Shown: positions 31,477-41,018 of the stretch, one piece after another
Position numbering within the stretch: the stretch's first letter is position 1
Layout of the letters: every line of letters starts with the position of its first letter
Assembly: GCA_020073705.1 (NCBI GenBank)
Contig: JAIQES010000016.1
Location: 1-64,000 of the forward strand
DNA from: Terriglobia bacterium
GTDB lineage: Bacteria; Acidobacteriota; Terriglobia; Acidiferrales; UBA7541
Length of the DNA stretch: 64,000 nt
Direction: 5' to 3'
Position numbers and translations under genes: made by a program
Notes under the pieces: generated by a model
The model's database searches: none
What the model saw: only the letters and a program-made list of their open reading frames with translations
Told to the model about the DNA's origin: nothing

Positions 31477-31483
31477 CCTCCCC
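31477..31483 (-). promoter_or_regulatory. Ribosome binding site of rpoD (TTG start)
   Basis: GGGGAGG on the minus strand, followed by ATCTC and the TTG at 31471. No ATG or GTG near this site would begin region 1.1 properly, so the site decides for TTG. Confidence 0.7.
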
Positions 31484-31829
31484 AAATCAAGCACGAACCT
31501 CCATGCACGCGAGTGCGCGACCCTGCCGCCCCCGGGATCCCTTGCCAGCGGAATCCAAAAACACCGGGCCGCCAGCTTCGCGATTCGTGCTGATATTGAG
31601 AATGAACGCCCACCGGTGAGGTGACCCTATGCCTCGCGCGCACGACACCTTCGGCCCCACCTGCCCTCGAACTCCCAAGGGTTGTGCCGAGCATCATTCA
31701 TTTATGATGCACGCCGCCCTTCATTCGTTACAACGTCTACTTGGCGAATCCTTAACAAGTTACATGCGGGCGGGCAAATGCGTCAACTACTTTGTTCGGG
31801 ATTGTCGAAGCTCTTTAAAAATGTCCCCT

Positions 31830-32040
31830 CTGTTACCTCGTTTGAAATGTCCCCTTGCCGTGGTGTTTTCCTTGGTATTGCTTTGTTCCTGTTTCGAGTT
31901 GCGGTCTGCGGCCGTAGCGGCGCGCTGGCGATCTCCCGCCAAGCCAGCTTCCTTCCCCGATATGCGATCTCGATCCTTCCGTCCTGCCACTGGCAGACCA
32001 CCACCTTGCCCTTTGCCGGTGCGTAGTTCCGGCTCTGCGC
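31830..32040 (-). pseudogene. Insertion-sequence remnant: C-terminus of an integrase-type transposase
   Basis: Minus-strand translation at about 32030-31909 gives NYAPAKGKVVVCQWQDG then RIEIAYRGRKLAWREI, the kind of C-terminal beta-domain found after the DDE core in ISNCY/IS481-like transposases (a basic K-V-x-V...DG-x-I-x-I-x-YRG-x-x-L pattern). No DDE core is present. Downstream on the same strand the DNA reads AGGGGACATTT twice within 35 bases, similar to the ends of such elements. The rest of the 31472-32186 gap holds nothing recognisable apart from the upstream region of rpoD. Family assignment is by pattern only. Confidence 0.55.
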
Positions 32041-32186
32041 ATGCAACTGGGAAAATCGCTTCTTCGAGTATTGGTTTGTTGACGTGCCGTGCGGGCTGGT
32101 GCTACCCTTTTCCAGTCGCAAATGTGAATGCTTTCGAGTGGCAACCAAGGCAGACCGAGTAATCTTGCTGTTCTGGAGTTAACACC

Positions 32187-32696
32187 ATGCCCTTCAAATT
32201 GATTGTCAATGGACGCCCTACTACCGTAGACGTGCCTGCGGACATGCCTCTGTTGTGGGTGATCCGGGATGTTCTCAATCTTCGTGGCACGAAGTTCGGC
32301 TGCGGCGCAGGGCTGTGCGGTGCCTGCACAGTACATCTCAACGGACAGGCGGTGCGCTCGTGCCAAACGCTGGTTTCTGCGGCGGCGAACGCGCAGATCA
32401 CCACGCTGGAAGGGCTGTCGCCGAACGCGTCACACGCGGTACAGCTCGCGTGGCAGGAACTTGACGTGCCGCAATGCGGCTACTGCCAAGCCGGCCAGAT
32501 GATGTCTGCTGCGGCGTTGCTCGCGCATACGCCAAGTCCCACGGACCAGGATATCGATGACGCAATGAATGGCAACATTTGCCGCTGTGGAACCTATTTG
32601 CGCATCCGCCCGGCAATTCACAGAGCAGCCGTGATCGCCCAAAATGGATCGCCGCAGCCCGCTCAATCGGCCCAGAACCTGGCCGGGAAAGATTGA
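32187..32696 (+). CDS. iorA: (2Fe-2S) subunit of a molybdenum hydroxylase (isoquinoline 1-oxidoreductase alpha type)
   Basis: 169 residues. A plant-type ferredoxin domain ([22 protein letters not shown]) binds one 2Fe-2S cluster, and the C-terminal helical domain (CGYCQAGQM... [14 protein letters not shown]) binds the second. This subunit passes electrons from the molybdenum site to an acceptor. It is followed 13 bases later by the large subunit, an arrangement typical of two-subunit aldehyde or isoquinoline oxidoreductases without a FAD subunit. The electron acceptor (often a c-type cytochrome) and the true substrate are unknown. Confidence 0.92.
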   Translation: MPFKLIVNGRPTTVDVPADMPLLWVIRDVLNLRGTKFGCGAGLCGACTVHLNGQAVRSCQTLVSAAANAQITTLEGLSPNASHAVQLAWQELDVPQCGYCQAGQMMSAAALLAHTPSPTDQDIDDAMNGNICRCGTYLRIRPAIHRAAVIAQNGSPQPAQSAQNLAGKD

Positions 32697-32709
32697 TTAA
32701 GGAGGCCTT

Positions 32710-34941
32710 GTGGAAACCATGCTTATCGGCCGTCGTTCCTTTCTTCATGTAACCGCGCTGGGTGGAGGTGGTTTGCTGCTTGCCCTCTACGCCGATCCAG
32801 TGACAAAGGTGTTCGCGCAAGGACCCCAGGCACCCGCGTTCATGGCCACGGCATTCATTCGCGTCGCTTCGGATGGCACCGTGACGATCATGGCCAAGAA
32901 TCCCGAGGTCGGGCAGGGGGTCAAGACCTCGCTGCCCATGATTATCGCGGACGAGCTCGACGTGGACTGGAAGGACGTGAAAATCGAGCAAGCCGACCTC
33001 GATGAATCGAAATATGGCCCGCAACGCGCCGGAGGCAGCACGGCAACGCCGGTCAACTGGGATCCGCTACGGCAGGTGGGTGCCGCTGGCCGGCAGATGT
33101 TTCTGACTGCGGCCGCGGAGACGTGGAATGTGCCGGAATCCGAATGCTATACCTCCTCGGGCCGCGTGATTCATCGGCCCACGAACCGCTCACTCAGCTA
33201 CGGCGAGGTGGCAGCCAAAGCTGCGGCGTTGACGCCGCCCGATCTGAAGACAGTCAAGCTGAAGAATCCAAAAGACTACAAAATCATCGGTCAGCCGATG
33301 CACGGCGTCGACAATGCCTCTATTTTCGCAGGCAAGCCAATCTACAGCATCGACTTTACGTTGCCCGGCATGCTGTTCGCCGTGTTCGAGAAGTGCCCCG
33401 TCTTTGGCGGCAAAGTAGTCAGCGCGAATTTGGATGTGATCAAGGCGATGCCCGGCGTTCGTCACGCATTCGTGGTGGACGGCGGAACAGATCTAGAGGG
33501 TCTGCTTCCTGGTGTCGCGATCGTTGCCGACAGTTGGTGGCAGGCGCACACCGCGAGGCAGAAGTTGCAGGTCAAATGGGACGAAGGCGCGACGGCAATG
33601 CAGAGCAGCGAAGGATTCGCGCGACGGGCTGCGGAAATTTCGCAGCAGCCGCCAGCATTTGCGTTGCGCAATGATGGCAATGCCGACGCCGCGCTGCAAA
33701 ACGCCGCCAAGGTTGTCGAGGCGGCATACTCCTATCCTTTTATTTCCCACGCGCAGCTCGAACCGGAGAACTGCGCGGCACATTACAAGGACGGAAAGCT
33801 CGAGATCTGGGCTCCGAGCCAAACCCCGGAGAGGGGCCACCAGCTCGTCGCAAAGACGATGGGCATGTCGGAACGCGATATTACCATTCATCAAATACGT
33901 GCCGGCGGCGGTTTCGGCCGGCGCTTGACTAACGACTACATGGTCGAGGCCGCATGGATTGCGAAGATTGTCGGCGTGCCGGTAAAGGTCCTCTGGACAC
34001 GCGAAGACGATATGGCGCACGACTTCTATCGGCCGGCGGGCTTCCATTTCCTCAAAGGAGGAGTCGATGCCTCTGGAAGGCTCGTCGGATGGCAAAATCG
34101 CTTCGTGAGCTTCGGCGAGGGGCAGCAATTTGCGCCCTCGGCGAACATTCCGTCAAATGAGTTTCCGGCAACATTCCTGCCGAACTTTTCCTTCCAGGCC
34201 ACGCTGATGCCGTTGGGCGTGCCTACCGGGGCGCTCCGCGCGCCACGCAGCAATGCGTTTTGTTTCGTGTTCCAGTCCTTCCTCGACGAGCTGGCACACG
34301 CGGCGGGCAAAGATCCGATTCAGTTCCGGCTGGAATTGCTCAACGCACCGCGCGTTGTGAACCCCATTCCCAATACTCCGAATCCGGGAACAGGACTGCC
34401 TGAGCCCGACATTGATGCGGCCCGCATGCGCGGCGTACTCGAACTGGTCGCGGAGAAGTCCGGCTGGAACTCCCGCAATCAGTTACCGAAGGGCAGGGCC
34501 AAGGGCGTGGCGTTCCAGTTCGCTCACCGCGGGTACTTCGCCGAAGTCGTAGAACTCAGCGTTGACACGAACAACAGAGTGAAGGTCCACAAGGTATGGG
34601 TGGCGGGCGATGTCGGCCGCCAGATTGTTAACCCGAGTAACGCCGTCAATCAGGTTCAGGGAGCTATCATCGAAGGGCTAAGCCACCTCATGGGCTACGA
34701 AATCACCATTGAGCACGGCCGGGCGTTGCAGACCAATTTCGACCAATATCCTCCAGTCCGCATGACGCAAGCGCCCCCCGAGATTGAGGTCCATTTCCTG
34801 CAGACGCAGAACTCGCCCACTGGCCTTGGAGAGCCTGCGCTGCCGCCCATCCTGCCAGCGATGTGCAATGCAATTTTTGAACTGACCGGCAAACGAATCC
34901 GTTCGCTGCCGCTGGCAAAACAGGGATTCGGCTGGGCGTAG
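32710..34941 (+). CDS. iorB: Molybdopterin-binding subunit of a xanthine dehydrogenase-family oxidoreductase (IorB-like)
   Basis: 743 residues. A twin-arginine signal ([20 protein letters not shown]) near the start predicts export of the folded enzyme with its small partner. The molybdopterin-binding domains follow, with RAGGGFGRR and the late [16 protein letters not shown] and [10 protein letters not shown] segments; the Glu in GLGEPALPP is the likely catalytic base. Starts at GTG 32710 (GGAGG four bases away) or ATG 32719. The substrate is not predictable; relatives oxidise aldehydes or N-heterocycles. Maturation would need a XdhC-type factor, not seen here. Confidence 0.92.
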   Translation: METMLIGRRSFLHVTALGGGGLLLALYADPVTKVFAQGPQAPAFMATAFIRVASDGTVTIMAKNPEVGQGVKTSLPMIIADELDVDWKDVKIEQADLDESKYGPQRAGGSTATPVNWDPLRQVGAAGRQMFLTAAAETWNVPESECYTSSGRVIHRPTNRSLSYGEVAAKAAALTPPDLKTVKLKNPKDYKIIGQPMHGVDNASIFAGKPIYSIDFTLPGMLFAVFEKCPVFGGKVVSANLDVIKAMPGVRHAFVVDGGTDLEGLLPGVAIVADSWWQAHTARQKLQVKWDEGATAMQSSEGFARRAAEISQQPPAFALRNDGNADAALQNAAKVVEAAYSYPFISHAQLEPENCAAHYKDGKLEIWAPSQTPERGHQLVAKTMGMSERDITIHQIRAGGGFGRRLTNDYMVEAAWIAKIVGVPVKVLWTREDDMAHDFYRPAGFHFLKGGVDASGRLVGWQNRFVSFGEGQQFAPSANIPSNEFPATFLPNFSFQATLMPLGVPTGALRAPRSNAFCFVFQSFLDELAHAAGKDPIQFRLELLNAPRVVNPIPNTPNPGTGLPEPDIDAARMRGVLELVAEKSGWNSRNQLPKGRAKGVAFQFAHRGYFAEVVELSVDTNNRVKVHKVWVAGDVGRQIVNPSNAVNQVQGAIIEGLSHLMGYEITIEHGRALQTNFDQYPPVRMTQAPPEIEVHFLQTQNSPTGLGEPALPPILPAMCNAIFELTGKRIRSLPLAKQGFGWA

Positions 34942-35085
34942 GCCTGCCTTTCACGTTGTGCTGTAGCACAACAGAAAACTAGTTCACCAAACGAGCCCGC
35001 CCCATCACTGGGAGTGCGTCGGGTGTGGCTTGACAATCCCGCCATAGGCAGCGCACCATTCAAGGTCTTCGCTGGTTTGTTTCTA

Positions 35086-36093
35086 ATGAACATTGGCAGG
35101 CGCCTCCGCATAGCGGGCATTTTGCTCGGCAGTGTATTGCTCCTGGGTACGGCTGGGTTCCGTATCATCGAGGGATGGACGTGGTTTGACGGGTTCTACA
35201 TGACCCTAACCACGATGACCACAATCGGCTACGGTGAAGTTCATCCTCTTTCCCATCCCGGCCGGATTTTCAATTCTTTTCTGATTGTTGCGTCCGTCAT
35301 GGCGAGCGGGTTCACAATTGCCATGATCTCGCAAGCACTGCTAGAATTCGAATTCGGAAAGGCGCTTGGGCGGCGACGCATGGAACGCGAACTGGCCAAA
35401 CTCTCCGGGCATTACATCATCTGCGGCGCCGGGCGCGTGGGGCGTACCGTGACGCGCCAACTGCGGGCGCGCGGCCAGACCTGCGTCATCATCGAGAAGG
35501 ATCCGGCCCGTGCGGCCTGGGCCGATAAGGAGAATATCCCGGTAATCATTGGAAACGCATCAAGCGAAGAAAATTTGCGCAAGGCGCGCATTGAGCAGGC
35601 GGTCGGATTTGTGGCGGCTGTCAGTTCCGACGCAGAAAATCTTTATATCGTGCTCACAGCGCGTGGATTCCGTTCGGACCTGAAAATCATTGCCCGAGCC
35701 AGCGAAGAGGATGCAACTTCCAAACTGATGCGAGCCGGCGCCTCTCAGGTGCTCTCACCCTATTACTTTATTGGCCATCGCATTGCTCAGCTACTGCTCC
35801 GTCCCAACGTGCTGGACTTCATCGACACGGCGATCGGCACTGAGCGTTTGGACATTGAAATCGGTGAAGTGCAGATTCCCGACCGGTCCGTATTGGTCAA
35901 TAAATCCTTGGCGGACTCCGCGATTCGCCAACAAGCCGGTGTGATTGTTGTGGCCGTGAAAAGCGCTGGAGGCACGATGAAATTCAATCCTGCACCCGAC
36001 ATGATCATTCATGGAGGCGACTGCCTAATCGTCATCGGTGGAGACGAACAGTTGAAGAAGCTCGAGACCTTGACCTCAACCTTTAGCGCCTAG
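35086..36093 (+). CDS. Potassium channel with RCK/TrkA domains (MthK/Kch-like)
   Basis: 335 residues from the ATG at 35086. Two membrane helices flank the pore loop with selectivity filter TTIGYG (45-50), which marks a K+ channel. A Rossmann RCK-N domain follows (YIICGAGRVGRTV; nucleotide-binding G-x-G-x-x-G) and then RCK-C (TrkA-C) at about 240-330. Ligand-gated K+ flux across the inner membrane is expected. The frame is open upstream to 35014, but that adds a stretch without homology. Confidence 0.92.
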   Translation: MNIGRRLRIAGILLGSVLLLGTAGFRIIEGWTWFDGFYMTLTTMTTIGYGEVHPLSHPGRIFNSFLIVASVMASGFTIAMISQALLEFEFGKALGRRRMERELAKLSGHYIICGAGRVGRTVTRQLRARGQTCVIIEKDPARAAWADKENIPVIIGNASSEENLRKARIEQAVGFVAAVSSDAENLYIVLTARGFRSDLKIIARASEEDATSKLMRAGASQVLSPYYFIGHRIAQLLLRPNVLDFIDTAIGTERLDIEIGEVQIPDRSVLVNKSLADSAIRQQAGVIVVAVKSAGGTMKFNPAPDMIIHGGDCLIVIGGDEQLKKLETLTSTFSA

Positions 36094-36324
36094 TGAAACT
36101 GCTTGCGATTTGTCGTGGGCTCATGGGCCGCGGGAGCCCATGTAAGCGGCGATCTTCGGCTCACACAAAAATTTCCCGTTAGGCCAGGCCGGTCAGGGCT
36201 GCCGTTGCAGGTAGCTCTTGGCCTCCGCTTCCTTTCCAGGTTTTGCCTCCAATCGAACGGCTCCCCGGATTTCTTGCTTCTCCCGCTACCCTGTGCTACT
36301 TTCGAGGCCTTAAGGAGGCAAGCC

Positions 36325-36618
36325 ATGACGGACAATGTCGGATCGAAAATCAGTTTCTTCCTGGTTGGTCTCGGAATCGGCGCACTGGTGGGAATTTTGT
36401 TTGCGCCGAAATCGGGAGAGGAGACCCGCGAATTCCTCTCGAAGAAGGCTGATGAAGGCCGCGAGTATGCTCAGCGCAAAGCAAAGGAACTTCGCGAGCG
36501 CGCCGAAGACCTGGTCGAGCAAAGCAAGCAGGTCGTAACGCGCCAGAAGGATTCCTTTACCGCAGCGGTGGATGCCGGCCGCGATGCCTATCAGCGGGAG
36601 AAAGCCAAAGCGCAGTAA
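36325..36618 (+). CDS. YtxH-like small membrane protein
   Basis: 97 residues. The N-terminus SFFLVGLGIGALVGILFAPKSGEE is the YtxH/GvpP-type glycine-rich membrane segment, followed by about 70 residues of charged, strongly helical, coiled-coil-like sequence. TAAGGAGG at 36311-36318 sets the start at 36325; the longer frame to 36103 lacks homology. Its partner in many genomes is the DUF948 protein, and here that gene follows 18 bases later. Function is unknown, possibly general stress. Confidence 0.9.
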   Translation: MTDNVGSKISFFLVGLGIGALVGILFAPKSGEETREFLSKKADEGREYAQRKAKELRERAEDLVEQSKQVVTRQKDSFTAAVDAGRDAYQREKAKAQ

Positions 36619-36636
36619 TCGCGTCGAGGCAAACGC

Positions 36637-37152
36637 ATGGAAAGCTGGATGCCCTTTTTCGTGGTGGTAACCACGCTTGCCGTAGTAGTGCAGGCGTTTG
36701 TTCTGGTTTTACTATTCCTTCAACTTCGCCGCACTGCCGCGCGCGTTGAGCGAACCGTTGCGGATCTAAGCGTGCAGTTGGCCCCCGTTGTTTCCCGAAT
36801 CCAAATTCTTGTGGAGGATGTCACCCCTCGCATTTCGGACATCGTCTCAGACGCCGCCGAACTCACTCGTTTGGCTCGCGGCCAGGCGCAGAAAGTAGAT
36901 CGTATCTTAACGGAGACCATGGAACGGCTGCGTTTCCAGCTCATCCACGTCGATCAGATCCTGACCGGCGCCATGGAAGCCGTTGAAGAAGCAGGGTCGC
37001 GCTTGAGAAAGACAATCTGGGGCCCCGTTGCCGAAGCCTCTGCCCTGATCCGGGGCATTCAGACCGGCCTCGAATTCTTCCGCGCCGCCCGGCACGGCCG
37101 CGAACCTGCGGAATCACCCGGCGAGCGCCATGACGAAGGAATGTTTATTTAG
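36637..37152 (+). CDS. DUF948-like membrane protein
   Basis: 171 residues: one N-terminal membrane helix (FFVVVTTLAVVVQAFVLVLLFL) and a long amphipathic helical region resembling DUF948/YtxG proteins, with repeated apolar heptad positions. It is encoded 18 bases after the YtxH-like gene and most likely shares a transcript and function. It has no enzyme motif. Confidence 0.82.
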   Translation: MESWMPFFVVVTTLAVVVQAFVLVLLFLQLRRTAARVERTVADLSVQLAPVVSRIQILVEDVTPRISDIVSDAAELTRLARGQAQKVDRILTETMERLRFQLIHVDQILTGAMEAVEEAGSRLRKTIWGPVAEASALIRGIQTGLEFFRAARHGREPAESPGERHDEGMFI

Positions 37153-37283
37153 CCTGCGGGAGAAATCTCCATCAGAATAGTCAAGAAGACTGCTGCTTGA
37201 ATCAAGGTGTGGGTTTTTCCTGCTGCCTTCAGCGATGCCGGGAGAAAATTCCTGCCCCCTGCTATAGAGTTCCCGTCTGCGCG

Positions 37284-38408
37284 CTACCGAATCCACCCGC
37301 CGCCCAGGACGACTTCACCGGAATAAAACACCGCGGCCTGTCCCGGAGTAATCGCGCGCTGCGGCACATCGAACTTTACTCGAGCCGTAGTGGCGCCGAT
37401 TGGCTCGACGGTAGCCGCTGCGGGTTCGTGCCGGTGGCGGATTTTAACCATCACGCGCGCGGCCTGTTCGAAAACGGCGACGGAAATCCAATTGACGTCG
37501 CGCACCTCGCACGACTCCGACCGCAACTCCGCGTCATCGCCGACAACCACGCGGTTTGCCGCGCGGTCGAGCTCGACCACGTAGAGCGGCCTCCCGGCGG
37601 CGACCCCCAGCCCCTTACGCTGCCCGACGGTGTAATGGTGCATTCCGCGATGGCGCCCGATGACCTCGCCGCTGGTCGTCACCAGATCGCCTTCTTCCTC
37701 CGGCAGCGCCTCGCCGCGCTCGCCTAAATACGCCTCGATAAATTGAACGTAATTTCCCGACGGCACGAAGCAAATTTCCTGGCTTTCCGCTTTCTCCGCC
37801 ACGGGCAGCGCCGCACGGCGCGCGATTTCCCGCACTGCGCTCTTGTCGAGCTCGCCGAGCGGAAAGTCCGTGCGCGACATCTGCTCCTGGGTCAGGCCGA
37901 ACAGGAAATAGGTTTGGTCCTTGGTCCCGTCCACGGCGCGCAGCAGCTCGTAGCGCCCGGTCGCCTCGTTGCGGCGAATACGGGCATAGTGGCCGGTCGC
38001 CAGTCGGCCGGCTCCGATCTGCCGCGACGTCGTCAGCAAGGGATCGAACTTCACATGGTTGTTGCACCGCGTGCACGGAATCGGCGTGCGGCCCGCCAGA
38101 TACTCCTCGACGAACGGCTGCACCACGGTGTCCTCGAATCGCTGCTCGTAGTTCACCACGTAGTGCGGCATCCCCAGGTGCTGCGCCACGCGCTTGGCAT
38201 CGTAAACATCATCGAGCGAGCAGCAGCGCTGTCCGTGGGCGCCGTCACGGTCGAGCTCCGGCAATCGGCGCTGGTTCCAGAGCTGCATCGTCAGACCGAC
38301 AACTGGAAGTCCGCGCTCTACCAGGATCGCCGCGACAGCCGAGCTGTCCACGCCGCCGCTCATGGCGACGGCAGTCAACGCCGCCGGATTGTTGTTTGCC
38401 GAAGTCAT
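37284..38408 (-). CDS. mnmA: tRNA-specific 2-thiouridylase MnmA
   Basis: 374 residues. MnmA uses ATP and relayed sulfur to thiolate U34 in tRNA-Lys, -Glu and -Gln. The PP-loop SGGVDSS is at 17-23, the two catalytic Cys are in IPCTRCN and EICFVP, and the C-terminal domain carries the usual VGQRKGLG and aminoacyl-contact segments. Its neighbour upstream on the same strand is a cysteine desulfurase (30-base gap), which would supply the sulfur. It converges with the DUF948 gene. Confidence 0.97.
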   Translation of the reverse strand: MTSANNNPAALTAVAMSGGVDSSAVAAILVERGLPVVGLTMQLWNQRRLPELDRDGAHGQRCCSLDDVYDAKRVAQHLGMPHYVVNYEQRFEDTVVQPFVEEYLAGRTPIPCTRCNNHVKFDPLLTTSRQIGAGRLATGHYARIRRNEATGRYELLRAVDGTKDQTYFLFGLTQEQMSRTDFPLGELDKSAVREIARRAALPVAEKAESQEICFVPSGNYVQFIEAYLGERGEALPEEEGDLVTTSGEVIGRHRGMHHYTVGQRKGLGVAAGRPLYVVELDRAANRVVVGDDAELRSESCEVRDVNWISVAVFEQAARVMVKIRHRHEPAAATVEPIGATTARVKFDVPQRAITPGQAAVFYSGEVVLGGGWIR

Positions 38409-38438
38409 TTTGAGGGCCGGGACAAATTCTATCAGAGT

Positions 38439-39620
38439 CTATCGGGCCGGCGCTGTTACCGGCTTCTTGTAAGTCGGGGAAAGCTGGCGCAGCCGCTCGA
38501 TCACCGGGGGAATCGTATCGAGAGCGTAATCGATTTCCTCATTGGTCGTCTGATGCCCCAGGCTGAGGCGCAATGTCGCGCGGGCATCTTCCGGCGCCAA
38601 GCCGATGGCCGTCAGGACGTGGGACGGTTTGACCGCTCCCGACGAGCACGCCGCCCCCGTGGAGCAAGCGATGCCTTGCAAGTCGAGCGCGATTACCATG
38701 GCCTCGCCTTCGACAAACGGAAACGTCAGATTCGTGGTGTTGGGCATGCGATGCGCCCGTGAACCGTTCACTCTGGCGTACGGAACGCGCTCAAGCAACC
38801 CCTTCTCCAAACGGTCGCGGAGCGCCGCAATACGCTGGCGTTCTTCCTTCATGCGCATCATGGCCAGCTCCGCGGCTTTTCCCAGGCCAGCAATGCCGGG
38901 GACGTCCTCTGTCCCGGGGCGCCGGTCGCGCTCGGAATGTCCGCCATACATCAGTGGTTCGAGCCGCGTTCCCTTCCGAACATACAGAGCGCCCACGCCC
39001 TTCGGACCGTACAACTTGTGCGCGGAAATCGAGAGCAAGTGCACGCCGAGCCGCGTCACATCGATCGGAACCTTGCCGGCAGCTTGGACGGCGTCGGTGT
39101 GCACCGTGACACCCGTTTCGGCGGCGATCTTGCCGATCTCTTCGATGGGCTCGAGCGTCCCCAACTCATTATTCGCCAGCATGATCGTGATCAGCACGGT
39201 CTCGGGACGAATCGCTCGCCGCACGTCCTCCGGATTCACGAGGCCCTCGCGGTCCACCGGCAGAACCGTCACCGCGACCCCGCGCCGCTGCAAGGCCTCG
39301 CAGGGGTCCAGAACCGCGCTGTGCTCGATCGCGGAAGTAATCACATGTTTGCGCTCACCGGAAGCCGCGCCGACGACGCCGAAAATGGCATGATTGTTCG
39401 ACTCGGTGCCGCCGCTCGAAAACATGATTTCCGCCGGACGAGCCCCTAGCAGAGCAGCCACCGACTCGCGCGCCTGTTCCACAGCTCCCCGCCCGCGCTG
39501 CCCGAACGTATGGATCGAGCTCGCATTGCCGTATTCTTCGCTGAAATACGGCAGCATGGCGGCCAGGACTTCCGGAGCCACCGGCGTCGTCGCATTATGG
39601 TCGAAATAGACTCGCATCAT
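38439..39620 (-). CDS. iscS: Cysteine desulfurase (IscS/NifS type)
   Basis: About 393 residues. A PLP enzyme that takes sulfur from cysteine. It starts with VYFDHNATTP, carries the PLP lysine in SISAHKLYGPKG, and has the persulfide-bearing Cys in the loop GIACSTGAACSSG. Two start codons (39620, 39617) are next to each other; the frame to 39653 lacks homology at its beginning. With mnmA downstream it forms a tRNA-thiolation sulfur relay, although it may serve Fe-S assembly as well because no isc genes are in the window. Confidence 0.95.
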   Translation of the reverse strand: MMRVYFDHNATTPVAPEVLAAMLPYFSEEYGNASSIHTFGQRGRGAVEQARESVAALLGARPAEIMFSSGGTESNNHAIFGVVGAASGERKHVITSAIEHSAVLDPCEALQRRGVAVTVLPVDREGLVNPEDVRRAIRPETVLITIMLANNELGTLEPIEEIGKIAAETGVTVHTDAVQAAGKVPIDVTRLGVHLLSISAHKLYGPKGVGALYVRKGTRLEPLMYGGHSERDRRPGTEDVPGIAGLGKAAELAMMRMKEERQRIAALRDRLEKGLLERVPYARVNGSRAHRMPNTTNLTFPFVEGEAMVIALDLQGIACSTGAACSSGAVKPSHVLTAIGLAPEDARATLRLSLGHQTTNEEIDYALDTIPPVIERLRQLSPTYKKPVTAPAR

Positions 39621-39848
39621 CTCTCGTCTTCCCGGTGCTTGCGAAAGAAACAATCTCTATTAGTAATCAGAATATCGTCCGCGCTCAGCGCGGTCAAGGC
39701 GGCGGCAAGACATGGAGTCCGAGTGTCCAGATCCAGTTTGGGCATCGACATTTTCTTTTGAGGAGGGGTATTATCGGGCGTTCGGCAACGGAATGCAAAG
39801 TTCACTGAAAGAATCACCAGTAAAGTCGCTGATTGAGGGGGGAACATC

Positions 39849-40712
39849 TTGCGAATGTGCCGTTTCGGGGAAGATAGACTCGGTGTGGTTGAGGGCGCTG
39901 GTGTCCGCGACGTTACGCCGGCACTCGAGCTACTTGAGAGCTATCGGTATCCGTTACCGCCATTCGATCCACTGATTGCTAACCTCGGCAAATTACGCAG
40001 CCGCATCGAGGAGCTGGCCGTTCGAGCACCCTTGCAGCCACTTTCTGAGGTCAAGCTCTTAAGTCCCGTGGCCAACCCGCGAAAAATCATCGGCGCCCCA
40101 ATGAACTATACCAAGCACGTGCAGGAGGTACGCCAAAATCACGAGATCCACCACGACAACGCTAGCCACAAAAATGACATTCACCGGGCTGGTCTGTTCT
40201 TAAAAGCAACGAGTTCTTTGGTTGGACCCAGCGAAGGCGTGATCATCCGCCATCGCGACAGGCGAAACGATCACGAAGTGGAACTCGCGGTGGTGATCGG
40301 CAGTCGCACAAATCGCGTGAGTCGCTTTCGTGCGCTTGAGAGCGTTGCCGGATATTGTATCGGATTGGATATGGTCACGCGGGGACCGGAGGAACGCAGT
40401 TTCCGGAAGTCCATTGATACCTATAGTGTAATGGGGCCCTGGTTGGTTACGGCGGACGAGATTCCCGACCCTTCCAATCTCGAATTGGCGATCACAGTAA
40501 ACGGTGAACTAAGGCAGAAGGCAAACACGCGCGATCTGATTCTTAGTGTGGCCGAGCTCATTGAGCTGGCGTCGTCTTTTTACACACTCGAGCCGGGGGA
40601 TATACTGATGACAGGAACCCCGGATGGAGTCGGGCCTGTACAGGCTGGGGACCTGATGATCGCGTCCATTGAGAGGATTGGGAGCATGGAAGTGCCGGTC
40701 CGCGCGGCCTAA
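39849..40712 (+). CDS. Fumarylacetoacetate hydrolase-family protein (likely fumarylpyruvate hydrolase)
   Basis: 287 residues. The FAH fold is shown by PRKIIGAPMNYTKH, LKATSSLVGP, the metal-binding acidic set in DHEVELAVVIG and GYCIGLDMVTRGP, and the terminal PGDILMTGTPDGVGP. The metal-dependent enzyme cleaves carbon-carbon bonds in fumaryl or maleyl ketones. Beside a gentisate dioxygenase it most probably cleaves the product of that pathway (maleylpyruvate or fumarylpyruvate) to pyruvate. The start is TTG at 39849 (GAGGGGGG six bases away) or the ATG at 39855. Confidence 0.9.
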   Translation: MRMCRFGEDRLGVVEGAGVRDVTPALELLESYRYPLPPFDPLIANLGKLRSRIEELAVRAPLQPLSEVKLLSPVANPRKIIGAPMNYTKHVQEVRQNHEIHHDNASHKNDIHRAGLFLKATSSLVGPSEGVIIRHRDRRNDHEVELAVVIGSRTNRVSRFRALESVAGYCIGLDMVTRGPEERSFRKSIDTYSVMGPWLVTADEIPDPSNLELAITVNGELRQKANTRDLILSVAELIELASSFYTLEPGDILMTGTPDGVGPVQAGDLMIASIERIGSMEVPVRAA

Positions 40713-41018
40713 CCGGCAATTGAAATCGATGGCAAATAAACGAAGACCGGTACGCAGGATTGTAGGACCATTTCCACGTTGTGGAATCAGCCTGTCATCC
40801 CGAGCGGAGCGAGGGATCTCTCCTTCTTACTTTCAAACAAAGAGAGATTCCTCCCTTCGTTCGGAATGACAACCGGTGGTGTAATTGCAACCAGTTGCTG
40901 GCCGCGCGAACACCGAAGGAGGCATACGCGATAGCCTAGCTTGGCTCTATGATGCTTAGCGCCTGCCCTCATAAGGCTGGGCTCGAAGGCTGCGGAGCGC
41001 CCGGGCTGGCTCATCGAT
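40713..41018. other. Intergenic region in the gentisate operon
   Basis: About 300 bases holding the palindromic repeat at 40793-40871. No gene was seen. It separates the hydrolase and dioxygenase genes, so cotranscription across it is uncertain. Confidence 0.5.
40793..40871. repeat. Palindromic repeat with TGTCATTCCGA-type ends
   Basis: The left end TGTCATCCCGAGCGGAGCG matches, in reverse complement, the right end ...CGTTCGGAATGACA; the middle (GAGGGATCTCTCC... AGAGATTCCTCCCTT) is also partly inverted. The whole 79-base unit folds into one long hairpin. A second member lies at 62335-62403. This is the common REP/MITE-like type of bacterial intergenic palindrome. Confidence 0.82.

Noticed and set aside
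31629-32162. A 177-codon plus-strand frame
   Set aside because: No ribosome site or homology; it covers a transposase relic read on the other strand.
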